The translations under genes were made by a program, and so were the position numbers. Shown piece by piece: positions 1-12,221 of a DNA stretch of 64,000 nucleotides. Source of the stretch: Leclercia sp. 29361 (GTDB lineage Bacteria > Pseudomonadota > Gammaproteobacteria > Enterobacterales > Enterobacteriaceae); assembly GCF_011290365.1 (NCBI RefSeq), contig NZ_CP049786.1:248001-312000 (forward strand). The letters run 5' to 3'. The stretch's first letter is position 1; each line of letters begins with the position of its first letter. The notes under the pieces are model-generated. The model was not told where the DNA came from and searched no databases. It saw nothing but the letters and a program-made list of their open reading frames with translations.

Positions 1-234
1 CAGACGGCCAAGAATATCGAACTGAATCTTGTGCAGAGCTGCGAGCTTCGCCTGGCGCTCGCTCGCTTCCAGCCCTTCAGCAAGGGCGACCAGCAGATTG
101 GTGACGCCAGCCGAAGCGGACAACACCACCAGGCGGGTATCAGGATCGGCCAGCACCACATCGGCGCTGCGGTTCATGGCATCAAAATCGGCCACGCTGG
201 TACCGCCAAATTTGGCGACAACAAAACTCGTCAT
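1..234 (-). CDS. lysC: Aspartokinase III (lysine-sensitive), N-terminal part
   Basis: Only the first 78 codons are in the window; the gene runs off the left edge. The protein begins MTSFVVAKFGGTSVADFDAM, which contains the KFGGTSVAD phosphate-binding signature of amino-acid kinases and matches E. coli LysC almost residue for residue. Aspartokinase III phosphorylates L-aspartate in the cytoplasm, the first step towards lysine, threonine and methionine. The C-terminal ACT domains that bind lysine lie outside the window. The start is the ATG at 234, preceded by a GAGG Shine-Dalgarno. The sequence just upstream (ccctgacacgagg) is conserved with E. coli, but the long E. coli leader is not. Confidence 0.95.
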   Translation of the reverse strand, partial: MTSFVVAKFGGTSVADFDAMNRSADVVLADPDTRLVVLSASAGVTNLLVALAEGLEASERQAKLAALHKIQFDILGRL

Positions 235-318
235 AACAACCTCGTGTCAGGGAAGGAAAAAAGCGACCATGGCACAAGGACAAAATAGTTTTATCGGTGC
301 AGGCGCAAATACCGTGTG

Positions 319-349
319 TATAAATAAAATGTGCAGGGGATCCTGTCAA
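319..349 (-). promoter_or_regulatory. Candidate lysC promoter; the lysC-pgi gap lacks a visible lysine riboswitch
   Basis: On the minus strand a perfect TTGACA (349-344) is followed 17-19 bases later by an AT-rich hexamer (TATTTA or TTTATA, 326-319). Transcription from here would give a leader of only about 75-80 bases before the lysC ATG. The rest of the 304-base gap (235-538) holds the conserved sequence next to lysC and the conserved pgi 5' region. I could not find the conserved boxes of the lysine riboswitch (L-box) that sits in the roughly 300-base lysC leader of E. coli. The promoter is inferred from the hexamers only. Confidence 0.5.
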
Positions 350-538
350 CGCCGGGATTATGCGGATTTTTCATGCTGCCTTCCATATGAGAAACAGGAC
401 TTATAACAGCTATACTTTTGGAGCTTTTGCGCTGCACTTGATACAGGCCAGGCCAATGGCATAAAAACCATCACAATTTTTAGCGACAGAGGCTACAATC
501 GACCGAGGTCACAATTCTCAATTCAGAAGAGTATTGCT

Positions 539-2188
539 ATGAAAAATATCAATCCAACGCAGACTTCAGCCTGGCAGGCATTACAGAAACACTTTGATGA
601 AATGAAAGACGTCACCATCGCAGAGCTGTTCGCGAAAGACGCCGATCGTTTCAGCAAGTTCTCCGCGACCTTCGACGATCAGATGCTGGTAGATTTTTCC
701 AAAAACCGCATCACTGAAGAGACGCTGGCAAAACTGCAGGATCTGGCGAAAGAGACCGATCTGAGCGGTGCCATCAAGTCCATGTTCTCCGGTGAGAAGA
801 TCAACCGCACCGAAGACCGCGCTGTGCTGCACGTGGCCCTGCGTAACCGTAGCAATACGCCGATTATCGTTGACGGCAAAGATGTAATGCCGGAAGTGAA
901 CGCGGTGCTGGAAAAGATGAAGACCTTCTCTGAAGCGATCATCTCAGGTAGCTGGAAAGGCTATACCGGCCAGGCGATCACTGACGTGGTGAACATCGGT
1001 ATCGGCGGCTCCGACCTCGGCCCGTTCATGGTGACCGAAGCGCTGCGTCCGTACAAAAACCACCTCAACATGCACTTTGTCTCTAACGTCGATGGTACCC
1101 ACATCGCCGAAGTGCTGAAAAACGTCAATCCGGAAACCACCCTGTTCCTGGTGGCGTCCAAAACCTTCACCACTCAGGAAACCATGACCAACGCCCACAG
1201 CGCGCGCGACTGGTTCCTGGAAACAGCCGGTGACCAGCAGCACGTAGCGAAACACTTCGCGGCGCTCTCCACTAACGCCAAAGCGGTAGGCGAGTTCGGC
1301 ATCGACACCGCCAACATGTTTGAATTCTGGGACTGGGTGGGCGGTCGTTACTCCCTGTGGTCAGCCATCGGTCTGTCGATCATCCTCTCCGTGGGCTACG
1401 ACAACTTTGTTGAGCTGCTCTCCGGCGCGCATGCGATGGATAACCACTTCGCCACCACTCCAGCAGAGAAAAACCTGCCGGTTCTGCTGGCGCTGATCGG
1501 CATCTGGTACAACAACTTCTTCGGCGCTGAAACCGAAGCGATCCTGCCGTACGATCAGTACATGCACCGTTTTGCGGCCTACTTCCAGCAGGGCAACATG
1601 GAATCCAACGGTAAATACGTTGACCGTAACGGCAACGCCGTGGATTACCAGACCGGCCCAATCATCTGGGGTGAGCCAGGCACCAACGGCCAGCATGCGT
1701 TCTATCAGCTGATCCACCAGGGCACCAAAATGGTTCCGTGCGACTTTATCGCGCCGGCCATTACCCACAACCCACTGTCCGATCACCATCCGAAACTGCT
1801 GTCGAACTTCTTCGCGCAAACTGAAGCGCTGGCGTTCGGTAAAGCGCGTGATGTGGTTGAGCAAGAGTATCGCGATCAGGGTAAAGATCCGGCGACCCTG
1901 GACCACGTGGTGCCGTTCAAAGTGTTCGAAGGCAACCGTCCGACCAACTCCATCCTGCTGCGTGAGATCACCCCGTTCAGCCTGGGCGCGCTGATTGCCC
2001 TGTATGAGCACAAAATCTTCACCCAGGGCGCGATCCTGAACATCTTCACCTTCGACCAGTGGGGCGTTGAGCTGGGCAAACAGCTGGCAAACCGCATTCT
2101 GCCAGAGCTGGGTGATAACCAGGATATCAACAGCCACGACAGCTCCACCAACGGTCTGATTAACCGTTATAAAGCCTGGCGTGCATAA
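539..2188 (+). CDS. pgi: Glucose-6-phosphate isomerase
   Basis: Cytoplasmic glycolytic enzyme that interconverts glucose 6-phosphate and fructose 6-phosphate. The product is 549 residues, exactly the length of E. coli Pgi, and is nearly identical to it from the N-terminal [16 protein letters not shown] onwards. The family signature [14 protein letters not shown], the active-site stretch [10 protein letters not shown] and the C-terminal signature [16 protein letters not shown] are all present. The start ATG follows an AGAAGAG ribosome-binding site. In E. coli the yjbEFGH and xylE genes separate pgi, psiE and malG; here pgi is followed by a REP element and then directly by psiE. Confidence 0.98.
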   Translation: MKNINPTQTSAWQALQKHFDEMKDVTIAELFAKDADRFSKFSATFDDQMLVDFSKNRITEETLAKLQDLAKETDLSGAIKSMFSGEKINRTEDRAVLHVALRNRSNTPIIVDGKDVMPEVNAVLEKMKTFSEAIISGSWKGYTGQAITDVVNIGIGGSDLGPFMVTEALRPYKNHLNMHFVSNVDGTHIAEVLKNVNPETTLFLVASKTFTTQETMTNAHSARDWFLETAGDQQHVAKHFAALSTNAKAVGEFGIDTANMFEFWDWVGGRYSLWSAIGLSIILSVGYDNFVELLSGAHAMDNHFATTPAEKNLPVLLALIGIWYNNFFGAETEAILPYDQYMHRFAAYFQQGNMESNGKYVDRNGNAVDYQTGPIIWGEPGTNGQHAFYQLIHQGTKMVPCDFIAPAITHNPLSDHHPKLLSNFFAQTEALAFGKARDVVEQEYRDQGKDPATLDHVVPFKVFEGNRPTNSILLREITPFSLGALIALYEHKIFTQGAILNIFTFDQWGVELGKQLANRILPELGDNQDINSHDSSTNGLINRYKAWRA

Positions 2189-2210
2189 GTAAGTCTGCTG
2201 CGGTCTGTGT

Positions 2211-2280
2211 GCCCGGTGGCGCTACGCTTACCGGGCCTACAAAACCCCGTAGGCCGGGCAAACGAAGTGCCGCCCGGCAG
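2211..2280. repeat. REP/BIME palindromic element
   Basis: Two inverted REP units (gcccggtggcgctacgctta, then its counterpart containing gtaggccgggcaaacg) flank a short spacer between pgi and psiE. The same units recur at 12131, 44845 and 55124. Such elements usually stabilise mRNA 3' ends or bind gyrase or IHF; no specific role can be read here. Confidence 0.85.
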
Positions 2281-2367
2281 ATCTGCACAAAACATAAACA
2301 AAAAATATAGATCCCCGTCACATTTTTGCGTTATACAGGAACCTCGCCCCGGAGAATGAGGTGCTGT

Positions 2368-2778
2368 ATGACATCCCTGACTCGCCCACGCGTTGAATTT
2401 ATCGCAACCATTCTGCAGACCGTGCTGAACCTGGGCCTGCTGAGCCTTGGCCTGATCCTGGTGGTCTTCCTCGGTAAAGAGACGGTGCATCTGGCTGATG
2501 TGCTTTTTGCCCCTGAGCAAACCAGCAAATACGAGCTGGTTGAAGGGCTGGTGGTTTACTTTCTCTACTTCGAATTTATCGCCCTGATCGTGAAGTACTT
2601 TCAGTCTGGCTTTCACTTCCCGCTGCGCTACTTTGTCTACATTGGTATCACCGCGATTGTGCGACTGATTATCGTCGATCATAAATCGCCCCTCGACGTG
2701 TTGCTCTACTCGGCGGCTATCCTGCTGCTGGTGGTCACACTCTGGCTGTGCAACTCGAAGCGACTGAAACGGGAATAA
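2368..2778 (+). CDS. psiE: Phosphate-starvation-inducible membrane protein PsiE
   Basis: Small inner-membrane protein of 136 residues with four hydrophobic segments, nearly identical to E. coli PsiE ([19 protein letters not shown]...[12 protein letters not shown]). Its biochemical role is unknown; in E. coli it is induced by phosphate starvation through PhoB. The ATG at 2368 was chosen over an in-frame upstream start at 2326 because it has a GGAGAATGAGG ribosome-binding site and restores the family length. A degenerate Pho-box-like stretch (ccgtcacatttttgcgttat, about 2316-2335) lies just upstream but is too weak to rely on. The neighbouring E. coli gene xylE is absent. Confidence 0.93.
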   Translation: MTSLTRPRVEFIATILQTVLNLGLLSLGLILVVFLGKETVHLADVLFAPEQTSKYELVEGLVVYFLYFEFIALIVKYFQSGFHFPLRYFVYIGITAIVRLIIVDHKSPLDVLLYSAAILLLVVTLWLCNSKRLKRE

Positions 2779-2783
2779 AAAAG

Positions 2784-2801
2784 GGCGGCCCGAGGGCCGC
2801 C
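2784..2801 (-). terminator. Rho-independent terminator of malEFG
   Basis: GGCGGCC and GGCCGCC arms around a four-base loop. On the minus strand they are followed by a run of six T (2782-2777). It sits 70 bases past the malG stop. Confidence 0.8.
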
Positions 2802-2870
2802 GAAAACAGTCACAAGTTGGATTAGTACATCAAGGCAAAGTTGAGGGTTGCAGTGGCATAACGATGAAAC

Positions 2871-3761
2871 TTACCCTTTCACACCCCCCGCGGTCAGGCC
2901 GTTCACCAGCCAGCGCTGAGCCAGCAGGAACACGACGGTGATCGGGATAGCGGAAAGTACGGCGGCTGCGGCAAAGTCGCCCCACAGGTAGTTTTGTGGG
3001 TTGAGGTATTGCTGCATCCCTACCGCCAGGGTGTAGCTGTTCACATCACGCAGCAGCAGTGACGCGACCGGCACTTCAGTGATGGCGGCGATAAACGACA
3101 GAATAAAGACCACCGCCAGAATCGGCACGGAGAGCGGCAGCAGCACCAGGCGGAACGCTTGCCATGGGGTGGCGCCATCCAGCGAGGCTGCTTCTTCCAG
3201 CGAGTTGTCGATGGTTTCGAAATAGCCCTTGATGGTCCAGACGTGCAGTGCGATGCCGCCGAGATAGGCGAAGATCACCCCGCCGTGGGTGTTCAGACCG
3301 ATGAACGGCACGTACTGGCCGAGGCGGTCAAACAAGGCATACAGGGCCACCAGCGACAGTACCGCCGGGAACATCTGGAAAATCAGCATCCCTTTCAGCA
3401 GCGTCGCTTTCCCCTTGAAGCGCATACGGGCAAATGCGTAGGCGCAGGTAGTGGATAGGGTCACGATACCAATCGCGGTGATGGTGGCGACTTTTACCGA
3501 GTTCCACAGCCACAGCAGGACCGGGAACGGCGGCGGCGTGACGCGGCCATCAGCGTGTTCCACGCTGAAGCCCAGCGCCAGTTTCCAGTGCTCCCAGGAG
3601 ATTTGCTCCGGGATCAGGCTCCCGGTGGCGAAGTTACCCGAACGCAGGGAGATGGCGATAACCATCAGCAGCGGGAACATGATCGCCGCGATAAAAATCA
3701 GCAGGCCTAAGTGCGTGGCGAAGAGGCGCAGCTTCTGAGATTTGGGTTGGACCATAGACAT
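2871..3761 (-). CDS. malG: Maltose/maltodextrin ABC transporter permease MalG
   Basis: Inner-membrane subunit of the MalFGK2 importer, 296 residues as in E. coli. It has about six transmembrane segments and the cytoplasmic EAA loop ([15 protein letters not shown], about residues 190-205) that docks onto MalK. It is the last gene of malE-malF-malG, starting 14 bases after the malF stop. The start ATG at 3761 gives [10 protein letters not shown], one residue different from the E. coli N-terminus. A terminator hairpin follows the stop. Sequence conservation to E. coli is very high throughout. Confidence 0.97.
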   Translation of the reverse strand: MSMVQPKSQKLRLFATHLGLLIFIAAIMFPLLMVIAISLRSGNFATGSLIPEQISWEHWKLALGFSVEHADGRVTPPPFPVLLWLWNSVKVATITAIGIVTLSTTCAYAFARMRFKGKATLLKGMLIFQMFPAVLSLVALYALFDRLGQYVPFIGLNTHGGVIFAYLGGIALHVWTIKGYFETIDNSLEEAASLDGATPWQAFRLVLLPLSVPILAVVFILSFIAAITEVPVASLLLRDVNSYTLAVGMQQYLNPQNYLWGDFAAAAVLSAIPITVVFLLAQRWLVNGLTAGGVKG

Positions 3762-3775
3762 ATTCTGTGCCCTCC

Positions 3776-5320
3776 TTAGTCGAATTTCATGCGTGTGGCT
3801 TTCAGGTTTACCACCGCCAGCGCGCCTACCAGCAGGAAGATCAGGGTGGCAATCGCCGCCGCCAGACCGAAGTCCTGACCACCGCCGCCTTCGAAGGCGA
3901 TACGGTAGGTGTAGCTCACGAGCAGGTCGGTATAACCGGCTGGCGTGGTGGTGCCGAGACGGTCCGGGCCACCGTTGGTTAACAGCTGAATCAGCACGAA
4001 GTTGTTAAAGTTAAAGGCGAAGCTGGCGATCATCAGCGGCGTCAGCGGCTTGATCAGCAGCGGGAGCGTAATCTTAAAGAAGTTCTGGAACGGGGTCGCA
4101 CCGTCCATCGCCGAGGCTTCGTACAGGTCATCCGGGATAGCTTTCAGCAGCCCCATGCACAGGATCATCATGTACGGGTAGCCGAGCCAGGTGTTGACGA
4201 TAACGATCATGGTGCGGGCGGTGGTCGGGTCGCTGAACCAGGCCGGCTTGATGCCAAACAGCCCGCTCAGCATCATGTTGATTTCACCAAAGCTCTGGTT
4301 GAACAGACCCTTGAAAATCAGAATCGAGATGAACGACGGCACGGCATACGGCAGGATCAGCAAGACGCGATAAATCGCTTTTCCTTTTAACGCTTCCCAC
4401 TGCACCAGGCAGGCCAGCACCATCCCAACGGCCACGGTCAGGATCACGGTCAGTACCGAGAAGACCACCGTCCAGACAAAGATAGCGAAGAACGGCTTCT
4501 GAATGCCTTCATCGGTAAAGACGCGGGTAAAGTTGTCCCAGCCGATGGTCACGGTATAGCCCGGGCTGAGTTTATCGTCGCCCCAGTTGCCGTCGGCATT
4601 CACAGACTGGTAAAAGCCAATCTCGTTGTTCGGGCGGTACTTCACGCCGGTCTGGTTGTTGGTGAGCGTGCTGTCATCGCCCAGGGTATAGAGCGGGCGG
4701 GTGCCGGAGAACTGGCGCAGCGAGCTCATGATCACTTTGCTTTCGTCCGGCAGCTCGGCGGTAATCTGGGTCAGCGCCTGACGGTTCTGGGTGATAACAC
4801 GCAGGTTAGCGCGTTCCCCTTCCGGCAACGCATCCGCTTCTTTCAGGGCCAATTTCTGCTCGCCGCCAAACTTGAAGGCGTCGGAAACGTAGTATTTGCC
4901 TGCGGCATCGTCGGTCAGGGCCAGCTTCCACTCGTCGCCGGACGGGTAGAGGCCAAAGTTGAAGGTCTTACCGGCCTGATATGAACGATCCATCAGCACC
5001 TGCTGGGCGCGCTCTTGCGCGAGCTGGTTGGTGCTGCTGTAGTTGGTGAAGGCAATGGCGATGGTGCAGATCAGGGGGAACAGGACAAACAGTCCCATCC
5101 CGGCCACGCCCGGATAGACATAACGCCAGGCGTAGGCTTTACGATTGGCGAAAATATAGAGGCCGACTGCGCTTAAGATCAGCGTCATGGCGGCAAACAG
5201 GTACTCCCCCTGGGCGTACATTACAACGATAAGGTAACCCACCAGCAAGCCCAGCAGACCAATCACTGACCATTTCAGCGTGTCGCTTTGCCACCAGTGT
5301 TTCTTTTTAACGACATCCAT
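3776..5320 (-). CDS. malF: Maltose/maltodextrin ABC transporter permease MalF
   Basis: Inner-membrane permease of 514 residues, the same length as E. coli MalF. The N-terminal third has three hydrophobic helices and then the large periplasmic P2 loop (about residues 90-275) that contacts MalE. The C-terminal half has five helices and the EAA loop ([15 protein letters not shown], about residue 400) that binds MalK. The start at 5320 has a GAGGAAGATCCCC ribosome-binding region. The gap from malE carries a GC-rich hairpin repeat, which in other enterobacteria helps give more malE than malF message; here that is inference. Confidence 0.97.
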   Translation of the reverse strand: MDVVKKKHWWQSDTLKWSVIGLLGLLVGYLIVVMYAQGEYLFAAMTLILSAVGLYIFANRKAYAWRYVYPGVAGMGLFVLFPLICTIAIAFTNYSSTNQLAQERAQQVLMDRSYQAGKTFNFGLYPSGDEWKLALTDDAAGKYYVSDAFKFGGEQKLALKEADALPEGERANLRVITQNRQALTQITAELPDESKVIMSSLRQFSGTRPLYTLGDDSTLTNNQTGVKYRPNNEIGFYQSVNADGNWGDDKLSPGYTVTIGWDNFTRVFTDEGIQKPFFAIFVWTVVFSVLTVILTVAVGMVLACLVQWEALKGKAIYRVLLILPYAVPSFISILIFKGLFNQSFGEINMMLSGLFGIKPAWFSDPTTARTMIVIVNTWLGYPYMMILCMGLLKAIPDDLYEASAMDGATPFQNFFKITLPLLIKPLTPLMIASFAFNFNNFVLIQLLTNGGPDRLGTTTPAGYTDLLVSYTYRIAFEGGGGQDFGLAAAIATLIFLLVGALAVVNLKATRMKFD

Positions 5321-5349
5321 GGGGATCTTCCTCTACAACAATTAAACAA

Positions 5350-5429
5350 CCCTCACCCCAACCCTCTCCCTGAGGGAGAGGGGGCGGTTTTCTCCTTCTC
5401 CCTTGAGGGAGAAGGCCGGGATGAGGGGG
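5350..5429. repeat. Dispersed CCCTCACCC/CCCTCTCCC hairpin repeat, malE-malF gap
   Basis: cctcaccccaaccctctccc is followed by its complement gggagaggg, then a second hairpin tctcccttgagggaga and a closing ggatgaggggg. Further copies lie at 26442, 42680, 51380 and 62149. It is distinct from REP. Between malE and malF it would form a stable mRNA structure. Confidence 0.75.
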
Positions 5430-5441
5430 TTACAGCCAGTC

Positions 5442-7001
<1,560 letters not shown>

Positions 7002-8111
7002 ATGGCGAGCGTAGAACTGCGTAACGTAACGAAAGCCTGGGGTGACGTGGTGGTGTCAAAAGATATCAACCTCGATATCCAGGAAGGCGAATTCGTGGTT
7101 TTTGTTGGCCCGTCAGGCTGCGGTAAATCGACGCTGCTGCGCATGATTGCCGGTCTGGAAACCATCACCAGCGGTGATTTGATGATTGGCGATACCCGGA
7201 TGAATGATATCCCGCCTGCGGAACGTGGCGTCGGGATGGTCTTCCAGTCCTATGCGCTCTATCCCCATCTCTCCGTTGCCGAGAACATGTCGTTCGGCCT
7301 GAAGCTGGCCGGCGCCAAAAAAGAGGTCATTAACCAGCGCGTAACTCAGGTCGCCGAAGTGCTCCAGCTGGCGCACCTGCTGGAGCGTAAGCCGAAGGCG
7401 CTCTCCGGTGGTCAGCGTCAGCGTGTGGCGATTGGCCGTACGCTGGTGGCGGAACCGCGCGTGTTCCTGCTCGATGAGCCGCTGTCGAACCTCGACGCCG
7501 CACTGCGCGTGCAGATGCGTATTGAAATCTCCCGCCTGCACAAGCGTCTGGGCCGCACCATGATTTACGTCACCCACGATCAGGTCGAAGCGATGACTCT
7601 GGCCGACAAGATTGTGGTGCTGGATGCTGGCCGCGTGGCGCAGGTTGGCAAACCGCTGGAACTCTATCACTACCCAGCAGACCGCTTTGTTGCGGGCTTT
7701 ATTGGCTCGCCAAAGATGAACTTCCTGCCGGTCAAAGTCACCGCCACCGCCATTGAACAGGTTCAGGTTGAACTGCCGAACCGCCAGCAGGTGTGGTTAC
7801 CGGTCGACAGCGCAAACGTCAATGTCGGGGCCAACATGTCCCTCGGGATCCGTCCTGAGCACCTGCTGCCGAGCCACATCGCTGATGTGACGCTTGAAGG
7901 CGAGGTTCAGGTGGTTGAGCAACTTGGTCACGAAACACAGATTCATATCCAGATCCCCGCCATTCGTCAGAACCTGGTGTACCGCCAGAATGACGTGGTG
8001 TTGGTAAAAGAGGGTGCCACATTCGCTATCGGCTTGCCGCCAGAGCGCTGCCATCTCTTCCGAGAAGATGGCACTGCATGTCGTCGGCTGCATCAGGAGC
8101 CCGGCGTTTAA
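7002..8111 (+). CDS. malK: Maltose/maltodextrin ABC transporter ATPase MalK
   Basis: Cytoplasmic ATPase of the maltose importer, 369 residues (E. coli 371). It has Walker [10 protein letters not shown] at 36-44, ABC signature LSGGQRQR near 134, Walker [13 protein letters not shown] near 155 and the switch histidine in YVTHDQ near 190. The C-terminal third is the regulatory OB-fold domain, which in E. coli binds MalT and unphosphorylated EIIA-Glc. The start ATG is preceded by AAGGGAG. It is the first gene of malK-lamB-malM, opposite malEFG. The extreme C-terminus ([10 protein letters not shown]) matches the family. Confidence 0.98.
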   Translation: MASVELRNVTKAWGDVVVSKDINLDIQEGEFVVFVGPSGCGKSTLLRMIAGLETITSGDLMIGDTRMNDIPPAERGVGMVFQSYALYPHLSVAENMSFGLKLAGAKKEVINQRVTQVAEVLQLAHLLERKPKALSGGQRQRVAIGRTLVAEPRVFLLDEPLSNLDAALRVQMRIEISRLHKRLGRTMIYVTHDQVEAMTLADKIVVLDAGRVAQVGKPLELYHYPADRFVAGFIGSPKMNFLPVKVTATAIEQVQVELPNRQQVWLPVDSANVNVGANMSLGIRPEHLLPSHIADVTLEGEVQVVEQLGHETQIHIQIPAIRQNLVYRQNDVVLVKEGATFAIGLPPERCHLFREDGTACRRLHQEPGV

Positions 8112-8146
8112 GCAATCCCAATAATAAGCACGAAACCATCAGGTGA

Positions 8147-9490
<1,344 letters not shown>

Positions 9491-9518
9491 GACGTAGTCT
9501 CTGATGTATTGACCTAAA

Positions 9519-9538
9519 AGAGGGGCGCAAGCCCCTCT
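9519..9538 (+). terminator. lamB-malM intercistronic hairpin
   Basis: AGAGGGGC and GCCCCTCT arms around a GCAA tetraloop, 28 bases past the lamB stop. The sequence that follows is only weakly T-rich (cttcat). It is more likely a 3'-stabilising or partial terminator hairpin than a full stop before malM. Confidence 0.6.
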
Positions 9539-9603
9539 CTTCATAGAGTCCTGCGCGCTATTGCCTGGCCACCGCAGTGCTTATGCTATCTGAGGTAATA
9601 ACA

Positions 9604-10566
9604 ATGAAAATGAAGAAAAGTCTCGTCGCGCTGTGCCTCTCTGCAGGGTTGCTGGCAAGTGCTCCCGCCATCACCCTGGCGAACGTCAATTTTGTTCCAC
9701 AAAACACCAGCGCCGCGCCTGCTGTTCCGGCCGCCGCGCTGCAACAGCTGGTCTGGACGCCTGTCGACCAGTCTAAAACCCAGACCACCCAGCTCTCTAC
9801 CGGCGGTCAGTCGCTTAATGTGCCGGGGATTGCCGGCCCGGTGGCCGCCTACAGCGTGCCTGCCAATATCGGTGAAATCACCCTCACGCTGACCAGTATT
9901 GTCAATAAACAAACCAGCGTATTTGCCCCGAACGTGCTGATTCTGGATCAGAACCTGACGCCATCGGCTTACTTCCCGAGCGAATACTTCACCTACCAGG
10001 AGCCGGGCGTGATGAGCGCGGACCGCCTGGAAGGGGTCATGCGCCTGACGCCAGCGCTGGGTCAGCAAAAACTCTATGTGCTGGTGTTTACTACCGATAA
10101 AGATCTGCAGCACACCACCAAACTTCTCAACCCGGCAAAAGCCTATGCCAAAGGCACCGGCAACGCCGTACCGGATATTCCGGACCCGCTTGCCCGCCAC
10201 GTTACCGAGGGTGAGCTGAAGCTGAAAGTCTCGACCAACAACGCCTCCAGCGTGCTGGTCGGCCCGCTGTTTGGCTCTTCCGGCCCGGGTCCGGTCACAG
10301 TGGGTAACACCGCAGCGCCAGCTCCGGTCTATGCCGCGCCAGTCGCTGCACCGACTACCGCTGCTGCCCCAGTCGCTGCCCCGGTTGCCGCGAAGAAGAG
10401 CGAGCCGGTGCTTAACGACACCGAAACCTACTTCAATCAGGCGATTAAACAGGCAGTTGCTAAAGGCGACGTCGACAAGGCGCTGAAACTTCTTGATGAA
10501 GCCGAGCGTTTAGGCTCGACCACTGCCCGTTCCACCTTTATCAGCAGTGTAAAAGGCAAGGGGTGA
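9604..10566 (+). CDS. malM: Maltose operon periplasmic protein MalM
   Basis: Periplasmic protein of unknown function encoded last in the malK-lamB-malM operon. The 320-residue product has a signal peptide ending near ITLANVNFVPQ and aligns with E. coli MalM (306 residues) along its whole length. The extra residues sit in an alanine/proline-rich linker (about 235-268) with repeated APVAAP units between the two halves. The C-terminal part ends DKALKLLDEAERLGSTTARS, a helical segment. The start ATG at 9604 has GAGGTAATAAC upstream and a lysine-rich n-region, which favours it over 9577. Confidence 0.95.
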   Translation: MKMKKSLVALCLSAGLLASAPAITLANVNFVPQNTSAAPAVPAAALQQLVWTPVDQSKTQTTQLSTGGQSLNVPGIAGPVAAYSVPANIGEITLTLTSIVNKQTSVFAPNVLILDQNLTPSAYFPSEYFTYQEPGVMSADRLEGVMRLTPALGQQKLYVLVFTTDKDLQHTTKLLNPAKAYAKGTGNAVPDIPDPLARHVTEGELKLKVSTNNASSVLVGPLFGSSGPGPVTVGNTAAPAPVYAAPVAAPTTAAAPVAAPVAAKKSEPVLNDTETYFNQAIKQAVAKGDVDKALKLLDEAERLGSTTARSTFISSVKGKG

Positions 10567-10602
10567 CCGTCTCCCCACAGTGCTGATTTTGTCAGTAGTT
10601 TG

Positions 10603-10629
10603 GTGCGCCCTTACGGGCGCACTTTTTTT
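10603..10629 (+). terminator. Rho-independent terminator of malK-lamB-malM
   Basis: Stem GTGCGCCC / GGGCGCAC with loop TTAC, followed by seven T. Confidence 0.92.
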
Positions 10630-10747
10630 GCACGGTCTGCCGCTGTTGCATCTCTGTTGCGATAATGTTCGCTAGTTCACGTTTGCCCGCCCCCATTCCG
10701 CGTTTCTGCGATACAATAGCTTCACGTTATGTATCGGAGAGTCTGGC

Positions 10748-11245
10748 ATGTCACACCCCGCGCTAACGCAACTGCGCGCGCTGCGTTATTTTGACGAAAT
10801 CCCTGCGCTGGAACCGGAGCAGCTCGACTGGCTGCTGCTGGAAGATTCCATGACCAAACGTTTTGAGCAGCAGGGCAAAAAGGTCACCGTGACCCTTATT
10901 CAGGAAGGATTCGTCACGCCTGACGCGGTAGCGGATGAACTGCCGTTGCTGCCGAAAGAGGCCCGTTACTGGCTGCGGGAGATCCTGCTCTGTGCCGACG
11001 GCGAGCCGTGGCTGGCCGGGCGCACCGTGGTGCCGGAATCTACTCTTACCGGGCCGGAGCTGGCGCTGCAGCAGATGGGCAAAACCCCGCTGGGACGTTA
11101 TCTGTTCACCTCCTCCGAGCTTACCCGTGATTTTATTGAGATTGGTCGCGATGCCGGGCTATTGGGACGTCGTTCCCGCCTGCGCCTGAGTGGTAAACCC
11201 TTGATGCTGACCGAGCTGTTTTTACCGGCGTCGCCGTTGTACTAA
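10748..11245 (+). CDS. ubiC: Chorismate pyruvate-lyase
   Basis: Cytoplasmic enzyme that removes pyruvate from chorismate to give 4-hydroxybenzoate, the first committed step of ubiquinone synthesis. It has 165 residues, as in E. coli. The arginine in YWLREILLC (residue 77 counting Met) and the glutamate in LTELFLPAS (residue 156) correspond to the catalytic and ligand-binding pair known in the family. The start ATG follows GGAGAG. A TACAAT hexamer (about 10710) could be the -10 box. It is followed after 12 bases by ubiA, as in E. coli, so the two enzymes are probably co-transcribed. Confidence 0.97.
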   Translation: MSHPALTQLRALRYFDEIPALEPEQLDWLLLEDSMTKRFEQQGKKVTVTLIQEGFVTPDAVADELPLLPKEARYWLREILLCADGEPWLAGRTVVPESTLTGPELALQQMGKTPLGRYLFTSSELTRDFIEIGRDAGLLGRRSRLRLSGKPLMLTELFLPASPLY

Positions 11246-11257
11246 GAGGAAGAGAAA

Positions 11258-12127
11258 ATGGAGTGGAGTCTGACGCAGAACAAGCTGCTGGCGTACCACC
11301 GTCTGATGCGAACCGACAAGCCGATCGGGGCGCTGCTGCTGCTGTGGCCGACGCTGTGGGCGCTATGGGTGGCGACCCCCGGACTGCCGCCGCTGTGGAT
11401 CCTGGCGGTGTTTGTGGCGGGCGTCTGGTTGATGCGTGCGGCAGGCTGTGTCGTCAACGACTATGCCGACCGTAAGTTTGATGGCCATGTAAAACGCACC
11501 GCTAATCGCCCGCTGCCGAGCGGCGATGTCACCGAGAAAGAGGCGCGCACGCTGTTTGTGGTGCTGGTCCTGCTGTCGTTCCTGCTGGTGTTAACCCTGA
11601 ATACCATGACCATCCTGCTCTCCGTGGCAGCACTGGCTCTGGCCTGGGTCTACCCGTTTATGAAGCGCTACACCCATCTGCCGCAGGTGGTGCTGGGCGC
11701 CGCTTTTGGCTGGTCGATTCCGATGGCGTTTGCCGCCGTCAGCGAGAGCGTACCCTTGAGCTGCTGGCTGATGTTCCTGGCCAACATCCTCTGGGCGGTG
11801 GCCTACGATACGCAATACGCGATGGTCGATCGGGATGATGATCTGAAAATCGGCATCAAATCCACTGCCATTCTGTTTGGTCGGCAGGACAAGCTGATCA
11901 TCGGGATTTTGCAGGTGGCCGTGCTGGGGCTAATGGTGGCAATTGGTTACCTGAACCAGCTCAACGGGGCGTTTTACGCGGCGGTTGCGGCGGCGGGCGT
12001 GCTGTTTATCTACCAGCAGAAACTTATCGCCAACCGCGAGCGCGAAGCCTGTTTTAAAGCGTTTCTGAACAATAACTACGTCGGTCTGGTGCTGTTCCTG
12101 GGGCTGGCGGTGAGTTACATGGCGTAA
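11258..12127 (+). CDS. ubiA: 4-hydroxybenzoate octaprenyltransferase
   Basis: Inner-membrane prenyltransferase of 289 residues that attaches the polyprenyl tail to 4-hydroxybenzoate, the product of the adjacent UbiC. About eight to nine transmembrane helices are evident. The two aspartate-rich, Mg-diphosphate-binding motifs of the UbiA superfamily are NDYADRKFD (residues 67-75) and [12 protein letters not shown] (about 186-197). The start ATG follows AAGAGGAAGAG. A BIME palindrome right after the stop probably separates it from the convergent plsB. Confidence 0.97.
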   Translation: MEWSLTQNKLLAYHRLMRTDKPIGALLLLWPTLWALWVATPGLPPLWILAVFVAGVWLMRAAGCVVNDYADRKFDGHVKRTANRPLPSGDVTEKEARTLFVVLVLLSFLLVLTLNTMTILLSVAALALAWVYPFMKRYTHLPQVVLGAAFGWSIPMAFAAVSESVPLSCWLMFLANILWAVAYDTQYAMVDRDDDLKIGIKSTAILFGRQDKLIIGILQVAVLGLMVAIGYLNQLNGAFYAAVAAAGVLFIYQQKLIANREREACFKAFLNNNYVGLVLFLGLAVSYMA

Positions 12128-12130
12128 AAA

Positions 12131-12216
12131 AAGCCGGGTGGCGGCTTCGCCTTACCCGGCCTACATATTGTGCAGAATCGTAGGCCGGGTAAGCGTGAGC
12201 GCCACCCGGCTTTTTT
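12131..12216. repeat. BIME (paired REP) between convergent ubiA and plsB
   Basis: Outer arms GCCGGGTGGCG (12133-12143) and CGCCACCCGGC (12200-12210) are exact complements, with internal inverted REP units. The structure is flanked by an A7 run on the left and a T6 run on the right. It can therefore act as a terminator for both converging genes. Confidence 0.85.
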
Positions 12217-12221
12217 ACGCA

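Noticed and set aside
2316-2335. Pho box before psiE
   Set aside because: Only a degenerate match to the CTGTCAT repeats; mentioned with psiE but not claimed.
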